Positions 43,933 through 53,143 of a stretch of 64,000 nucleotides of DNA are shown here, piece after piece (positions within the stretch are counted from its first letter, which is position 1; every line of letters begins with the position of its first letter). The notes below the pieces were generated by a model. It saw nothing but the letters and a program-made list of their open reading frames with translations. It had not been told where the DNA came from and searched no databases. Made by a program: the position numbers and the translations under genes. The stretch spans positions 248,001 through 312,000 of the forward strand of contig NZ_BSOJ01000006.1 in assembly GCF_030160455.1 (NCBI RefSeq), read 5' to 3'. The DNA is from Limnobacter litoralis (GTDB lineage Bacteria > Pseudomonadota > Gammaproteobacteria > Burkholderiales > Burkholderiaceae_B).

Positions 43933-45933
43933 ATGAGTTTGCTTGCACACGAGCTTGAATTGCTGGCGCCTGCCCGCGATGTTGAAATTGCCAAAGAGGC
44001 AATTTTGCATGGCGCCGACGCGGTTTACATCGGTGGCCCTACTTTTGGTGCCCGTCACAATGCAAGCAATTCCGTCAGTGACATTGCGGCTTTGGTGCGG
44101 TTTGCCCACCTGTTTCACGCACGGGTGTTCGTCACCATCAACACCATCCTGCACGATTCCGAGCTGGAGCTGGCTCAAGCGCTGATCGTTCAGCTGTACG
44201 AGGCTGGGGTGGACGCCCTGATCATTCAAGACATGGGTATTCTTGAGCTCGACATTCCGCCGATTGAGCTTCATGCCAGCACTCAGTGCGACATTCGCAC
44301 GCTTGAAAAAGCGCGTTTTTTGGGGCAAAGCGGGTTTTCACAGCTGGTGCTGGCCCGAGAACTGACAGTCGAGCAAATTGCGCAGATCCGCCAGGCCACA
44401 GACGCCACGCTGGAATATTTTGTCCACGGCGCCCTGTGCGTGGCCTTTTCGGGTCAGTGTTACATCAGCCACGCCGAAACTGGTCGAAGTGCCAACCGTG
44501 GCGATTGCTCGCAAGCCTGCCGATTGCCTTACACCTTGAAAGACCAAAATGGGGCGGTGGTGGCTTTTGACAAACACCTGCTGTCGATGAAAGACAACAA
44601 CCAGAGCAACAATCTTGAAACACTGATTGATGCAGGTGTGCGCTCATTCAAGATCGAAGGGCGCTACAAGGACATGGCCTATGTGAAGAACATCACGGCC
44701 CATTATCGTTTGCTGCTTGACGACATCATCGAGCGCCGGGGGGAGTTTACCCGGGCCTCCAGCGGCACCACCCGTCATTATTTCAGGCCCGACCCCGACC
44801 GCAATTTTCACCGTGGAGCCACGGATTACTTTGCCAATGGCCGCCAAATAGACATTGGTGCGTTTGATTCACCGAAGTTCATTGGCCTGCCAGTGGGTCA
44901 CGTGGCTGCAGTGGGTTCCAATTGGTTCGATGTTCAGGCATCCGAGCCTTTGCACAATGCCGATGGACTGAACTTCATGCACAAGCGTGAAGTGATTGGC
45001 GTCCAGGTGAACAGGGCTGAGCCAATTGGCGCGCAGGCCGATGACCAGCAAACTTCGCTGTACCGACTATTTCCCAAAGACCCGATTGAAACTTACACAG
45101 GCTTGAAAGCCGGTTTGCCCATTCATCGCAATCGGGATCACGCCTGGGACATGGCCTTGAGCAAAAAAAGCGCCGAGCGCCGCATCGGCGTGTGGATGAC
45201 CCTGAAAGAATGGGCACCCAACAATCGTCCTGAGGGTTTGGCGCTTCAGTTGACCGACGAGGATGGTGTGGTCGCCGTGGAAACAGTCGCCTGCAGCCCG
45301 GAGCCTGCCAAGCAGGCCGATCAGGCTGAGACTGCTGCACATCGTCAACTCGGAAAGCTGGGTGAAACCCGTTTTGAGTCCCTGGGCATTCAGGTCGAGT
45401 GGTCTGCGCCCTGGTTTGTGCCCGCATCAGTGCTCAACACCTTGCGTCGCCAGGCCATCGCCCAGCTTGAGCAAAAGCGTCAGGAGGTCTGGGTTCGGGG
45501 TCTTCGCAAACCCGAGGCGCAGCCGCTGGCGCAATACCCTGAAAGGTCTCTGTCGTTTCTGGCCAATGTCTACAACCACAAAGCCCGCGCCTTTTATGCG
45601 CGCCACAGGGTGGAAATGATCGAGGCGGCTTATGAGGCCCACGAGGAAAAAGGCGAAGTGCCTGTCATGATCACCAAGCATTGCCTGCGGTTTTCATTCA
45701 ACCTTTGCCCCAAGCAGGCCAAAGGGGTCAAGGGTGTGCAAGGGCAGGTGAAGGCCGAGCCCATGACTTTGGTCAACGGCGATCAAAAATACACGCTGAA
45801 ATTTGATTGCAAGCCCTGTGAGATGCATGTGATGGGTAAAATTCGCCCTGAAATATTCAGAAGTGCGCCACCGTCGGTCGCGCCTGTGGTGTTCATGGAT
45901 CGAAAGTTGAAGGCCCCGACTGCGGGTCAGTAA
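43933..45933 (+). CDS. rlhA: 23S rRNA C2501 hydroxylation protein RlhA (U32 peptidase family)
   Basis: The 666-residue product aligns along its length with E. coli RlhA (YdcP). Examples are ELLAPARDVEIAKEAILHGADAVYIGGP at the start, IPPIELHASTQCDIRT, HGALCVAFSGQCYISH, SANRGDCSQACRLPYTLKD, and the C-terminal MITKHCLRFSFNLCPKQAKG plus LKFDCKPCEMHVMGKI. The C-terminal cysteines (the CLRF, CPKQ and CKPC segments) fit an Fe-S site. In E. coli RlhA is required for hydroxycytidine 2501 in 23S rRNA. The ATG follows AAAAAATC with a weak ribosome site. It is monocistronic: no neighbours in the same operon are seen. Confidence 0.93.
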   Translation: MSLLAHELELLAPARDVEIAKEAILHGADAVYIGGPTFGARHNASNSVSDIAALVRFAHLFHARVFVTINTILHDSELELAQALIVQLYEAGVDALIIQDMGILELDIPPIELHASTQCDIRTLEKARFLGQSGFSQLVLARELTVEQIAQIRQATDATLEYFVHGALCVAFSGQCYISHAETGRSANRGDCSQACRLPYTLKDQNGAVVAFDKHLLSMKDNNQSNNLETLIDAGVRSFKIEGRYKDMAYVKNITAHYRLLLDDIIERRGEFTRASSGTTRHYFRPDPDRNFHRGATDYFANGRQIDIGAFDSPKFIGLPVGHVAAVGSNWFDVQASEPLHNADGLNFMHKREVIGVQVNRAEPIGAQADDQQTSLYRLFPKDPIETYTGLKAGLPIHRNRDHAWDMALSKKSAERRIGVWMTLKEWAPNNRPEGLALQLTDEDGVVAVETVACSPEPAKQADQAETAAHRQLGKLGETRFESLGIQVEWSAPWFVPASVLNTLRRQAIAQLEQKRQEVWVRGLRKPEAQPLAQYPERSLSFLANVYNHKARAFYARHRVEMIEAAYEAHEEKGEVPVMITKHCLRFSFNLCPKQAKGVKGVQGQVKAEPMTLVNGDQKYTLKFDCKPCEMHVMGKIRPEIFRSAPPSVAPVVFMDRKLKAPTAGQ

Positions 45934-45949
45934 ACTGGAAGTCTTTTTT

Positions 45950-45967
45950 TTGTCATATCATTGTCAC
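45950..45967 (+). promoter_or_regulatory. Pho box upstream of pstC
   Basis: TTGTCAT, four bases, TTGTCAC gives two 7-base direct repeats in the 11-base spacing of the PhoB site (consensus CTGTCAT-N4-CTGTCAT). It lies about 94 bases upstream of pstC. It is one of two such boxes in the pst cluster. Confidence 0.75.
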
Positions 45968-46060
45968 AATTCTTGGGTAACCTGAGGCGATCTTTTCTCA
46001 GGCGTCCCGATGCCTGTGTCTATTGCAACGTAGCCTGCATGTATAGGGCTGGTAAACAAC

Positions 46061-47011
46061 ATGTCCAAGCAATCTGAAATCAAGCCTCCCGGCAAAAACG
46101 GCGATGTCGTGTTCGGGATCGTCACCACAGGGGCTGCGCTGCTGACCCTGATGTTGCTCGGCGGAATCATCGTTTCCCTGATTTTCGCGTCTTGGGATTC
46201 CATCTCCAAGTTCGGTTTCAGTTTCCTGTACACGGCAGATTGGGACCCCCCCGCTGAACAGTTTGGTGCCTTGGTGCCCATTTACGGCACGCTGGTCAGC
46301 TCCTTAATTGCCTTAATTATCGCCGTACCCGTCAGTTTCGGCATTGCGCTTTTTTTGACCGAGCTGGCCCCGCCCTGGCTGCGCAGGCCCTTGGGTACAG
46401 CCATTGAGTTGCTGGCTGCAGTGCCTTCCATTGTGTACGGCATGTGGGGTCTGCTTGTGTTTTCACCCATTTTTGCCAAGTACGTGGAAGGACCGCTGGG
46501 CAGCACCGTTGGCAAGCTGCCCGTGATCGGTGCGCTCTTTCATGGCCCTGCGATCGGCATTGGTTTGCTGTGCGCAGGCATTATTCTGGCGATCATGATC
46601 ATTCCGTACATTGCTGCCGTGATGCGCGATGTGTTTGAAGTCACCCCCGTGATGCTCAAAGAGGCAGGTTATGGCATGGGCTGCACCACCTGGGAGGTGA
46701 TCTGGAAAATTATTCTTCCCCACACCAAAGTCGGTGTAATTGGTGGCGTGATGCTTGGGCTAGGGCGTGCCCTCGGTGAAACCATGGCCGTCACCTTTGT
46801 GATCGGCAACACCAACTATCTGAATGACATTTCCCTGTTTTCACCGGGCAACAGCATTACTTCCGCGTTGGCGAACGAGTTTGCCGAGGCACAGCCCGGC
46901 TTGCACACTTCGGCCTTGATGGAGTTGGGGCTGATCCTGTTTGTGATTACTTTCTTTGTGTTGGTGGCCTCAAAGCTGCTGTTGAATCGCCTTTCACAAA
47001 ACGGACGCTGA
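46061..47011 (+). CDS. pstC: Phosphate ABC permease PstC
   Basis: The 316-residue protein has six helices and the ABC permease EAA loop around [22 protein letters not shown]. The PstC signatures [19 protein letters not shown] and [18 protein letters not shown] are present. It forms the membrane channel with PstA. The start at 46061 follows a TGGTAAACA with a weak ribosome site. Pho box upstream; pstA follows 2 bases after the stop. Confidence 0.96.
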   Translation: MSKQSEIKPPGKNGDVVFGIVTTGAALLTLMLLGGIIVSLIFASWDSISKFGFSFLYTADWDPPAEQFGALVPIYGTLVSSLIALIIAVPVSFGIALFLTELAPPWLRRPLGTAIELLAAVPSIVYGMWGLLVFSPIFAKYVEGPLGSTVGKLPVIGALFHGPAIGIGLLCAGIILAIMIIPYIAAVMRDVFEVTPVMLKEAGYGMGCTTWEVIWKIILPHTKVGVIGGVMLGLGRALGETMAVTFVIGNTNYLNDISLFSPGNSITSALANEFAEAQPGLHTSALMELGLILFVITFFVLVASKLLLNRLSQNGR

Positions 47012-47013
47012 AC

Positions 47014-47928
47014 ATGAGTACGCCTGTTATGCCGCCCAATTCGCCGAGTACCGCTGACATCCAAACCATCGAGCGCTCAAAGACTGACAAGGAAAAGATG
47101 CAGGCCAAGCGCAAGGCAGTCAATGCGTTGGCGCTGACCCTGTCCATGCTTGCCATGGCTTTCGGTCTGTTCTGGTTGATCTGGATTTTGTGGACTACCT
47201 TCCGTCTGGGTGTGGGTGGTCTGTCTTTGAATTTGTTTGTGCACACCACGCCGCCGCCAGGTACTGCCGGGGGTGGTCTGTCGAACGCCATTGTCGGTTC
47301 CTTGATGATGGTGGGCTTTGCCACCCTGGTCGGTACACCATTGGGGGTACTGGCTGGTATTTTTCTGGCGGAGTCCCGCAAGGGCAGTAAATTGGCTGGC
47401 CTTGTTCGCTTCATCAACGACATTTTGTTGTCAGCGCCATCGATTGTGATTGGCCTGTTTGTCTACGCGGTCATGGTGGCCAAAATGGGGCACTTTTCTG
47501 CCTGGGCTGGTGTTGTCGCCCTGGCCTTGCTGCAATTGCCGATTGTGATCCGCACCACCGAGAACATGCTGAAGCTGGTGCCCGATGCGCTGCGTGAAGC
47601 CGCCTTTGCACTGGGCACACCCAAGTGGAAAATGGTCGCCGCCATCACCTTCAAGGCTTCAATCGCCGGTATTTTGACGGGTGTGTTGTTGTCGATTGCC
47701 CGAATTGCTGGTGAAACGGCGCCATTGTTGTTCACGGCTTTGTCCAATCAGTTCATGAACAGCAACATGATGAAGCCGATGGCCAGTTTGCCGGTGGTGA
47801 TTTACAACTTTGCCCTTAGTCCTTTCAAGGAATGGCAGGAGCTGGCTTGGGCGGGCGTATTCATCATCACCATGGGTGTGCTTGGCCTGAATGTGTTGGC
47901 TCGGTCCCTGTTGAAAAATTCTAAGTAA
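47014..47928 (+). CDS. pstA: Phosphate ABC permease PstA
   Basis: The 304-residue protein has about six helices with the PstA pattern. [30 protein letters not shown] and [21 protein letters not shown], the EAA loop, are all present. The N-terminal 40 residues are hydrophilic and contain many Lys and Glu. It starts 2 bases after pstC and is followed by pstB after 19 bases. Confidence 0.95.
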   Translation: MSTPVMPPNSPSTADIQTIERSKTDKEKMQAKRKAVNALALTLSMLAMAFGLFWLIWILWTTFRLGVGGLSLNLFVHTTPPPGTAGGGLSNAIVGSLMMVGFATLVGTPLGVLAGIFLAESRKGSKLAGLVRFINDILLSAPSIVIGLFVYAVMVAKMGHFSAWAGVVALALLQLPIVIRTTENMLKLVPDALREAAFALGTPKWKMVAAITFKASIAGILTGVLLSIARIAGETAPLLFTALSNQFMNSNMMKPMASLPVVIYNFALSPFKEWQELAWAGVFIITMGVLGLNVLARSLLKNSK

Positions 47929-47947
47929 TTACAAAGGTTATTGGTTT

Positions 47948-48724
47948 ATGAACATGAATGACATGCCAGAAAAGGTGAAGTTGGAGGTGAACAACCTCAA
48001 CTTCTACTACGGGGATTTTCATGCGCTGAAATCCATCAATCTGCGCGTGCCCGAGAAAAAGGTCACTGCGTTCATTGGACCTTCCGGCTGTGGCAAGTCC
48101 ACGCTGCTGCGCACCTTTAACAAAATGTACTCGCTGTACCCCGAGCAACGTGCTGAAGGTGAGATCTTGCTGGATGGTGAGAATTTGATCACCACCAAAC
48201 AGGACATCGCACTGATTCGCTCAAAAATCGGCATGGTGTTTCAGAAGCCCACGCCCTTTCCAATGTCGATTTTTGAAAACATTGCATTCGGTGTCCGCCT
48301 GTTTGAAAAACTGTCCAAAGGCGAAATGGAAGAGCGGGTGGAGTGGGCACTGACCAAAGCCGCCCTCTGGAATGAAGTGAAGGACAAAATTCACAAGAGT
48401 GGAAGCGGCCTTTCCGGGGGCCAGCAGCAAAGGCTTTGCATCGCCCGCGGTATTGCCATTCGTCCTGAAGTGCTGTTGCTCGATGAGCCTTGTTCTGCGC
48501 TGGACCCAATTTCCACCGCCAGCATTGAAGAATTGATTGCAGAGCTGAAATCGGACTACACCGTGGTCATTGTGACCCACAACATGCAGCAGGCTGCGCG
48601 TGTGTCGGATTACACGGCTTACATGTACTTGGGTGAGCTGGTGGAGTTTGGCATCACCGACCAGATCTTCCTGAAGCCCAAGAAGCAGGAAACAGAAAAC
48701 TACATCACAGGCCGCTTTGGTTGA
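47948..48724 (+). CDS. pstB: Phosphate ABC ATPase PstB
   Basis: The 258-residue protein has Walker [10 protein letters not shown], the signature [16 protein letters not shown], and Walker [14 protein letters not shown] followed by the conserved His in [31 protein letters not shown] is diagnostic of PstB. It energises phosphate import. A GGTTATTGGTTT stretch precedes the ATG. The next gene, pstS, has its own Pho-box candidate in the gap. Confidence 0.97.
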   Translation: MNMNDMPEKVKLEVNNLNFYYGDFHALKSINLRVPEKKVTAFIGPSGCGKSTLLRTFNKMYSLYPEQRAEGEILLDGENLITTKQDIALIRSKIGMVFQKPTPFPMSIFENIAFGVRLFEKLSKGEMEERVEWALTKAALWNEVKDKIHKSGSGLSGGQQQRLCIARGIAIRPEVLLLDEPCSALDPISTASIEELIAELKSDYTVVIVTHNMQQAARVSDYTAYMYLGELVEFGITDQIFLKPKKQETENYITGRFG

Positions 48725-48753
48725 TTTCTGAATGTCACTGACAAAAAATATTT

Positions 48754-48771
48754 CTGTCATGATTCTGAAAC
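48754..48771 (+). promoter_or_regulatory. Second Pho-box candidate, upstream of pstS
   Basis: CTGTCAT, four bases, CTGAAAC fits the PhoB direct-repeat spacing; the second half is weaker (CTGAAAC against CTGTCAT). It is located 45 bases before the pstS start, between pstB and pstS. Confidence 0.55.
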
Positions 48772-48815
48772 ATTGCTGTTGCAATATACGGTCACTTTAA
48801 TCAGTGAGGTGAACA

Positions 48816-49856
48816 ATGTTTAACGTAAAAACCATCGTGGCTGCCCTGTCATTGAGCGCAATCGCTCTGTCAGCAGCAACTGCCAATGCGTCTGAAGTAA
48901 CTGGTGCTGGCTCTTCTTTTGCTGCCCCCATCTACACCAAGTGGGCTGACGCTTACTCCAAAGTGGCTGGTACACAGTTGAACTACCAATCCATCGGTTC
49001 CGGCGCTGGCATCAAGCAGATTCTGGCCAAAACAGTGGACTTCGGTGCCAGCGACATGCCCCTGAAGCCCGAAGAGTTGAAAGAGAAAGGTTTGGTGCAG
49101 TTCCCAACCGTGGTTGGCGGTGTGGTGCCTGTGGTGAACCTGCCCGGCGTGAAGCCAGGTCAAATGAAGCTGAATGGTGACCTGCTGGCCAAGATTTACA
49201 TGGGCAAAATCACCAAGTGGAACGACAAGGAAATTGCTGCCCTGAACCCCGGCGTTAACCTGCCAGACCAAGACATCGGCGCGATTCGTCGTGCTGACGG
49301 TTCAGGCACCACTTTCATCTTCACCAACTACCTGTCCAAAGTCAGCAAAGACTGGGCCGATACAGTGGGCATGGGTACTGCAGTGAAGTGGCCAGTGGGT
49401 CTGGGTGGCAAGGGCAACGAAGGCGTGTCTGCGTTTGTTCAGCGTCTGCCAGGTTCAATCGGTTACGTTGAGTACGCTTACGCCAAGCAAAACGGCCTGA
49501 CCTACACACAGCTGGAAAACAAAGACGGCGCGTTTGTTGAGCCTTCAGCCGAAGCCTTCCAGGCTGCTGCTGCCGGTGCCGACTGGAGCAAGGAATTCTA
49601 TGAAATCCTGACCAACGAGCCAGGCAAGAAAGCATGGCCCATCACTGGCGCTACATTTGTGCTGATGCACAAGGTGCAGGACAAGCCAGCCCGTGGTTCA
49701 GACGTTCTGAAGTTTTTCAACTGGTCTTATGCCCACGGCGACGACATCGCGTTGAAGCTTGAGTATGTTCCTCTGCCCGATGCAACAGTCAAGTTGATCG
49801 AGAAAGAGTGGAAAGGCATCAAAGCTGCCGACGGCAAAGTAGTGGCCAGCAAGTAA
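48816..49856 (+). CDS. pstS: Phosphate-binding protein PstS
   Basis: The 346-residue protein has a signal peptide (residues 1-25, cleaved after ANA) and the phosphate-binding features GAGSSFAAPIYTKWADAY, QSIGSGAGIKQI, DFGASDMPL and RRADGSGTTFIFTNYLS. It captures phosphate in the periplasm. Here it is the last gene of the cluster rather than the first, with its own Pho box, so it can be transcribed in excess of the transporter. A GAGGTGA ribosome site precedes the ATG. The operon ends with a double terminator. No phoU or phoBR follows. Confidence 0.97.
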   Translation: MFNVKTIVAALSLSAIALSAATANASEVTGAGSSFAAPIYTKWADAYSKVAGTQLNYQSIGSGAGIKQILAKTVDFGASDMPLKPEELKEKGLVQFPTVVGGVVPVVNLPGVKPGQMKLNGDLLAKIYMGKITKWNDKEIAALNPGVNLPDQDIGAIRRADGSGTTFIFTNYLSKVSKDWADTVGMGTAVKWPVGLGGKGNEGVSAFVQRLPGSIGYVEYAYAKQNGLTYTQLENKDGAFVEPSAEAFQAAAAGADWSKEFYEILTNEPGKKAWPITGATFVLMHKVQDKPARGSDVLKFFNWSYAHGDDIALKLEYVPLPDATVKLIEKEWKGIKAADGKVVASK

Positions 49857-49870
49857 TTGGGGTCCATTGA

Positions 49871-49892
49871 TGAAGCACCCTTGGGTGCTTCA
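49871..49892. terminator. First hairpin after pstS
   Basis: TGAAGCACCC pairs perfectly with GGGTGCTTCA (10 bp) around TT. It is followed by the second hairpin directly. Confidence 0.6.
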
Positions 49893-49895
49893 TTG

Positions 49896-49925
49896 AAAAA
49901 GCCGCTCAAGTGAGCGGCTTTTTTT
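49896..49925. terminator. Rho-independent terminator after pstS, bidirectional
   Basis: AAAAAGCCGCTCA pairs with TGAGCGGCTTTTT with a small loop and a T-run on the plus strand and an A-run on the other. It can terminate pstS and, from the other side, the PhaC-like gene ending at 49928. Confidence 0.85.
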
Positions 49926-49927
49926 AT

Positions 49928-51127
49928 TCAGGCGGCCTTTTCTGATTTGGGCTTTTTGCCTGTTTTCAACGCAGATCGGGTTTGTAGCCAATCGTCAGCA
50001 ATTTGCCAGACATTGCTTTTTGCGCGGCTGCCCAAAATAACCCCCATGTGTCCGCCCGGTGCCCGCAGAAAGGTTTTGTCGGTCGACGACACCAGTTCAA
50101 GACTGCGTTTGGCCATACTGGCTGGTACAAGGTGGTCTGTTTCCCCGGCAAAAACCAGCAAGGAGGCCTTGATGTTTTGCAATTGGGACACGGATTCGCC
50201 CAATTTCACTTTGCCCCTGGCCATGTGGTTGTCGATGGCAAAACGCACCATGAAGTCGCGAACGACACCACCGGGGTACAGGCGCATGTTGTTCAAATAA
50301 TCGGCCGTGGTTGTGTGTTGCTCGATGAACTCCCGGTCTGTCAGGCCGGTGATCAGGTCCCAATACGTGGTCACGCTGGCCACTGGGGCTGTTAATTTGA
50401 ACCCCAGGCTGACCATCCAGCCCGGCAACCCCAACCGGCTGGGGTTGATTTGATCCAGGCGAAATTCACTGTATTTGCGAATGAAGCGTGCAGTCACGTT
50501 CAAGGCGGTGGCACCCAGTGCCATCACATTCTTGCCATCGCGAAGGTCGATCGGGCTGGCCACGGTCACAATGTTTTGAATGTGTTTGTCTTCACCCAGA
50601 CCTGTGTACAACAGGCACAGCAAACCACCCATGCACCAACCGTACAGCGTGACTTGTTCTGTTCCGCTGTGGGCCCGAACAGCTTGCAGGGCCTTGCCCA
50701 TCATGAGGTTGCAATAGTCGTTCAAGCCGAGGTGGGCCTGTTCGCGGGTTGGCGTTCCCCAATCCACCATATAGACCCGATAACCCGCGTCCCGGTAGTA
50801 TTTGACAAGGCTTCGGTTGGGCATCAAATCAAAGGTTTCTGTGGTGACGCCAAGGGGTGGAACGAGCACCAGCGGAATGCTGTGCTGCTGCACCGGCCGT
50901 GTTTCTTCGTCGCCCTCAGCCAGACTTGCGGTCGGTTCGTGTTCCTGGGGCGGGTAATAGCGCACCCGCATCGGCGATTCTTCGGCGATCACCTCGTACT
51001 CGGTTTTTCCGGACTGAATCAGAATGTCCTTTCTGAACAGCCAGTCAGAGGCGTTGACGGCGGTGCTTGCAATCAATTCGTTGATTTGCAAGCCTTTGTG
51101 AAGCGCGGAGCGGATGAGTTTGTTCAC
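49928..51127 (-). CDS. PhaC-like alpha/beta hydrolase (PHA synthase family)
   Basis: The 399-residue protein has the PHA synthase-type lipase box GWCMGG with Cys165 as nucleophile. The catalytic Asp lies in GETDHLVP and the His in GGHMGVILG. VYMVDWGTPTREQAHLGLNDYCN is also PhaC-like. Its length is that of a class III PhaC rather than the 560-residue class I type. A PhaE partner is not seen nearby, so function as a polymerase is not established; it could be a PhaC-like hydrolase. The start is followed by MNKLIRSALHKGLQINELIAST. Converges on pstS with a shared terminator. Confidence 0.75.
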   Translation of the reverse strand: MNKLIRSALHKGLQINELIASTAVNASDWLFRKDILIQSGKTEYEVIAEESPMRVRYYPPQEHEPTASLAEGDEETRPVQQHSIPLVLVPPLGVTTETFDLMPNRSLVKYYRDAGYRVYMVDWGTPTREQAHLGLNDYCNLMMGKALQAVRAHSGTEQVTLYGWCMGGLLCLLYTGLGEDKHIQNIVTVASPIDLRDGKNVMALGATALNVTARFIRKYSEFRLDQINPSRLGLPGWMVSLGFKLTAPVASVTTYWDLITGLTDREFIEQHTTTADYLNNMRLYPGGVVRDFMVRFAIDNHMARGKVKLGESVSQLQNIKASLLVFAGETDHLVPASMAKRSLELVSSTDKTFLRAPGGHMGVILGSRAKSNVWQIADDWLQTRSALKTGKKPKSEKAA

Positions 51128-51202
51128 GGTTGTTTCTGCTGCAAGGGAAATGGGTGTTGATTGGCAGTTTATACACCGCCCGCACCCGCGATGGATGAGT
51201 AT

Positions 51203-52021
51203 TTACTCTAGTGCCTCCACACTGGCAGTTTTCAGGTCCAAAGATTCCCAGTATTTCAGCCAGATGTCCTGGCCAGTCTGGTCGAGTTCCTGCACAACGT
51301 TCAGGAATTCAGCGCGCGCCCGCGTGTCTGTCCATTGCTCTGGCAACAGGGGGTCGTAGAGCACGTGTTTGATCGCTGCGCCACCCAGCAGAAACGATTC
51401 ACGGGCAGCCACTTCAGGTTCCAGCTCGTGGTGCCTTTGAATCCATGAGGACATTTTTTTCTGGAAGTGCGCGTAATTGCGTTCAATTTCGGTGATGTTC
51501 CAGAGCCCTTTGATTCGGCTCTCCAGTTCACTGTCGAATTCGCTGGCAAAAAACACCGGCGCAGTTTTTTCAAGGCCCAACCGGTACAGGCTTTCCCGAA
51601 CGTCGGCCACACAGGTTTCGATGTTGTCCGGGCGAATGTACAGCTGCTCATTCAGAGGGCGAAACCCCCGCATCAACAAGGCCCTGTCGCGGGTGCGCTG
51701 CTGTTTGGCCTCATTGCGGGGCAATTTGTCAGCCTGCACCATGATGTAACCGCCAGTCCATGGGCGAATCGCCAATGATCTGGATCGCCATGAAGCCACG
51801 TGGTCGGCCAGCGTGTGGGCGTCTTCCGTCAGTTGATACAGGGCGCGCCCGGCGGCCTCGATCAGACCTTCCGCCGACAGGCGCACCAAGGCGACACGGG
51901 TGTTGTTGACACTGATGTCGAAGATGCCGCAGGCGGTAATGGCCTGCTTGGCTGAAATGGGGCGGCCCTTGGAGGCGAGCAAGAGGTCGAGAATGAGACT
52001 TTTGGCGGTGGGCTTTTTCAC
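51203..52021 (-). CDS. PaaX-like transcriptional regulator
   Basis: From the GTG at 52021 the protein has 272 residues, near the usual PaaX length. The N-terminal wing-HTH reads KSLILDLLLASKGRPISAKQAITACGIFDISVNNTRVALVRLSAEGLI, and the C-terminal effector region has the helical YDPLLPEQWTDTRAR, a PaaX-C-like sequence. No ATG fits: TTG codons a few residues upstream are possible, and a longer frame to 52555 lies antisense to the reductase gene. PaaX represses phenylacetyl-CoA degradation genes; no paa genes are here, so the target is unknown. It is divergent from the YhdH/AcuI-type gene. Confidence 0.8.
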   Translation of the reverse strand: MKKPTAKSLILDLLLASKGRPISAKQAITACGIFDISVNNTRVALVRLSAEGLIEAAGRALYQLTEDAHTLADHVASWRSRSLAIRPWTGGYIMVQADKLPRNEAKQQRTRDRALLMRGFRPLNEQLYIRPDNIETCVADVRESLYRLGLEKTAPVFFASEFDSELESRIKGLWNITEIERNYAHFQKKMSSWIQRHHELEPEVAARESFLLGGAAIKHVLYDPLLPEQWTDTRARAEFLNVVQELDQTGQDIWLKYWESLDLKTASVEALE

Positions 52022-52135
52022 GGGAATGCGGCAATGACGTTGTGTAATGTGCAAGTGTATTGAACAGCGCGACCGACTGCAATTGTTTGCGTCGCTTTGT
52101 GCGATCATTAGGGCAAATCGAATGGAGACAAACAC

Positions 52136-53143
52136 TTGAAAGCCTGGAAGTCTGAGCAAGCCGATCAACAGGAAGCAAGCCTGTGCGACGTTGAAGCTGT
52201 TGAATTTGACTCGGAAGAGGTGCTGATTCGTGTTCAATACAGCTGCCTGAATTACAAAGACGCTCTGGCACTGACCCACTCGGCCCCGATCGCGCGAACC
52301 TACCCCATGGTGCACGGTATTGATGCTGTGGGTGTGGTGCATCGCAGCGCGGATGCGCGCTGGCCGGTGGGTACCCTGTGCCAAGTGAATGATTGGGGGC
52401 TTGGTGAAACGCACTGGGGTGGCTTGTCGGGGTGGTTGGGTGTACCCGCGCACTGGCTTTCTGCCGTTCCGGAAGGCCGCAGCGCACGATGGGCTGCCAG
52501 CCTGGGTACTGCCGGTTACACCGCCGCCCTGTGTGTGATGGCCGTGCTGGATCATGGCGTGAAACCTGAGGATGGCCCAGTGCTGGTCACCGGGGTGACC
52601 GGTGGAGTTGGTACGGTGTCATGCATGTTGCTGAAATCCATGGGTTATGAGGTGGTGGGGTTGACAGGTTCTTTGGATGCAACAGGTGAGCCCTCAAGCC
52701 CTGGTGCAGCGGCGCATTTTGAGTCGCTGGGCTTGGAGTCTACGCACCTGATTCACCGGGATTCGTTCAGCCGCCCCGGCAAGCCTTTGCAAAAAGAGCA
52801 CTTCGCCGCGGTGGTGGACAGCGTCGGTAGCCACACGCTGGCCAACGCCTGTGCGCAAACCCGATATGGTGGGATGGTTGCAGCCTGCGGCCTGGCGCAA
52901 GGCATGGATTTTCAGTCTTCAGTGGCCCCTTTCATTCTGAGGGGAATTACGCTTCGAGGCATCAATTGCGTGTATCGCACGCATGAAGATCGCGACCGTG
53001 CCTGGGCCATGTTGGCCGCCTGTTTTGGTGAACACGATGTGAACTGGATGATTCAGGAGGTGCCTCTGGCACAGGCATTGGACACCGCACGTGAGTTGCT
53101 GGCCAACACCATTCAAGGCAGGGTGGTTGTGAACTGTGGTTGA
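52136..53143 (+). CDS. YhdH/AcuI-type acryloyl-CoA reductase family protein
   Basis: The 335-residue medium-chain dehydrogenase/reductase has CLNYKDALALT, MVHGIDAVGVV, VNDWGLGETHWGGLS and the NADPH-binding VTGVTGGVGTVSCMLLKSMGYEVVGLTG, all characteristic of YhdH/AcuI enzymes, which lack catalytic zinc. Known members reduce acryloyl-CoA to propionyl-CoA. The start is TTG at 52136 with GGAGA nine bases upstream. It shares an 8-base overlap with the following EamA transporter gene. Confidence 0.9.
   Translation: MKAWKSEQADQQEASLCDVEAVEFDSEEVLIRVQYSCLNYKDALALTHSAPIARTYPMVHGIDAVGVVHRSADARWPVGTLCQVNDWGLGETHWGGLSGWLGVPAHWLSAVPEGRSARWAASLGTAGYTAALCVMAVLDHGVKPEDGPVLVTGVTGGVGTVSCMLLKSMGYEVVGLTGSLDATGEPSSPGAAAHFESLGLESTHLIHRDSFSRPGKPLQKEHFAAVVDSVGSHTLANACAQTRYGGMVAACGLAQGMDFQSSVAPFILRGITLRGINCVYRTHEDRDRAWAMLAACFGEHDVNWMIQEVPLAQALDTARELLANTIQGRVVVNCG

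Noticed and set aside
52022-52555. N-terminal extension of the PaaX-like frame
   Set aside because: It is antisense to the YhdH/AcuI gene and would add 178 residues with no similarity to PaaX.
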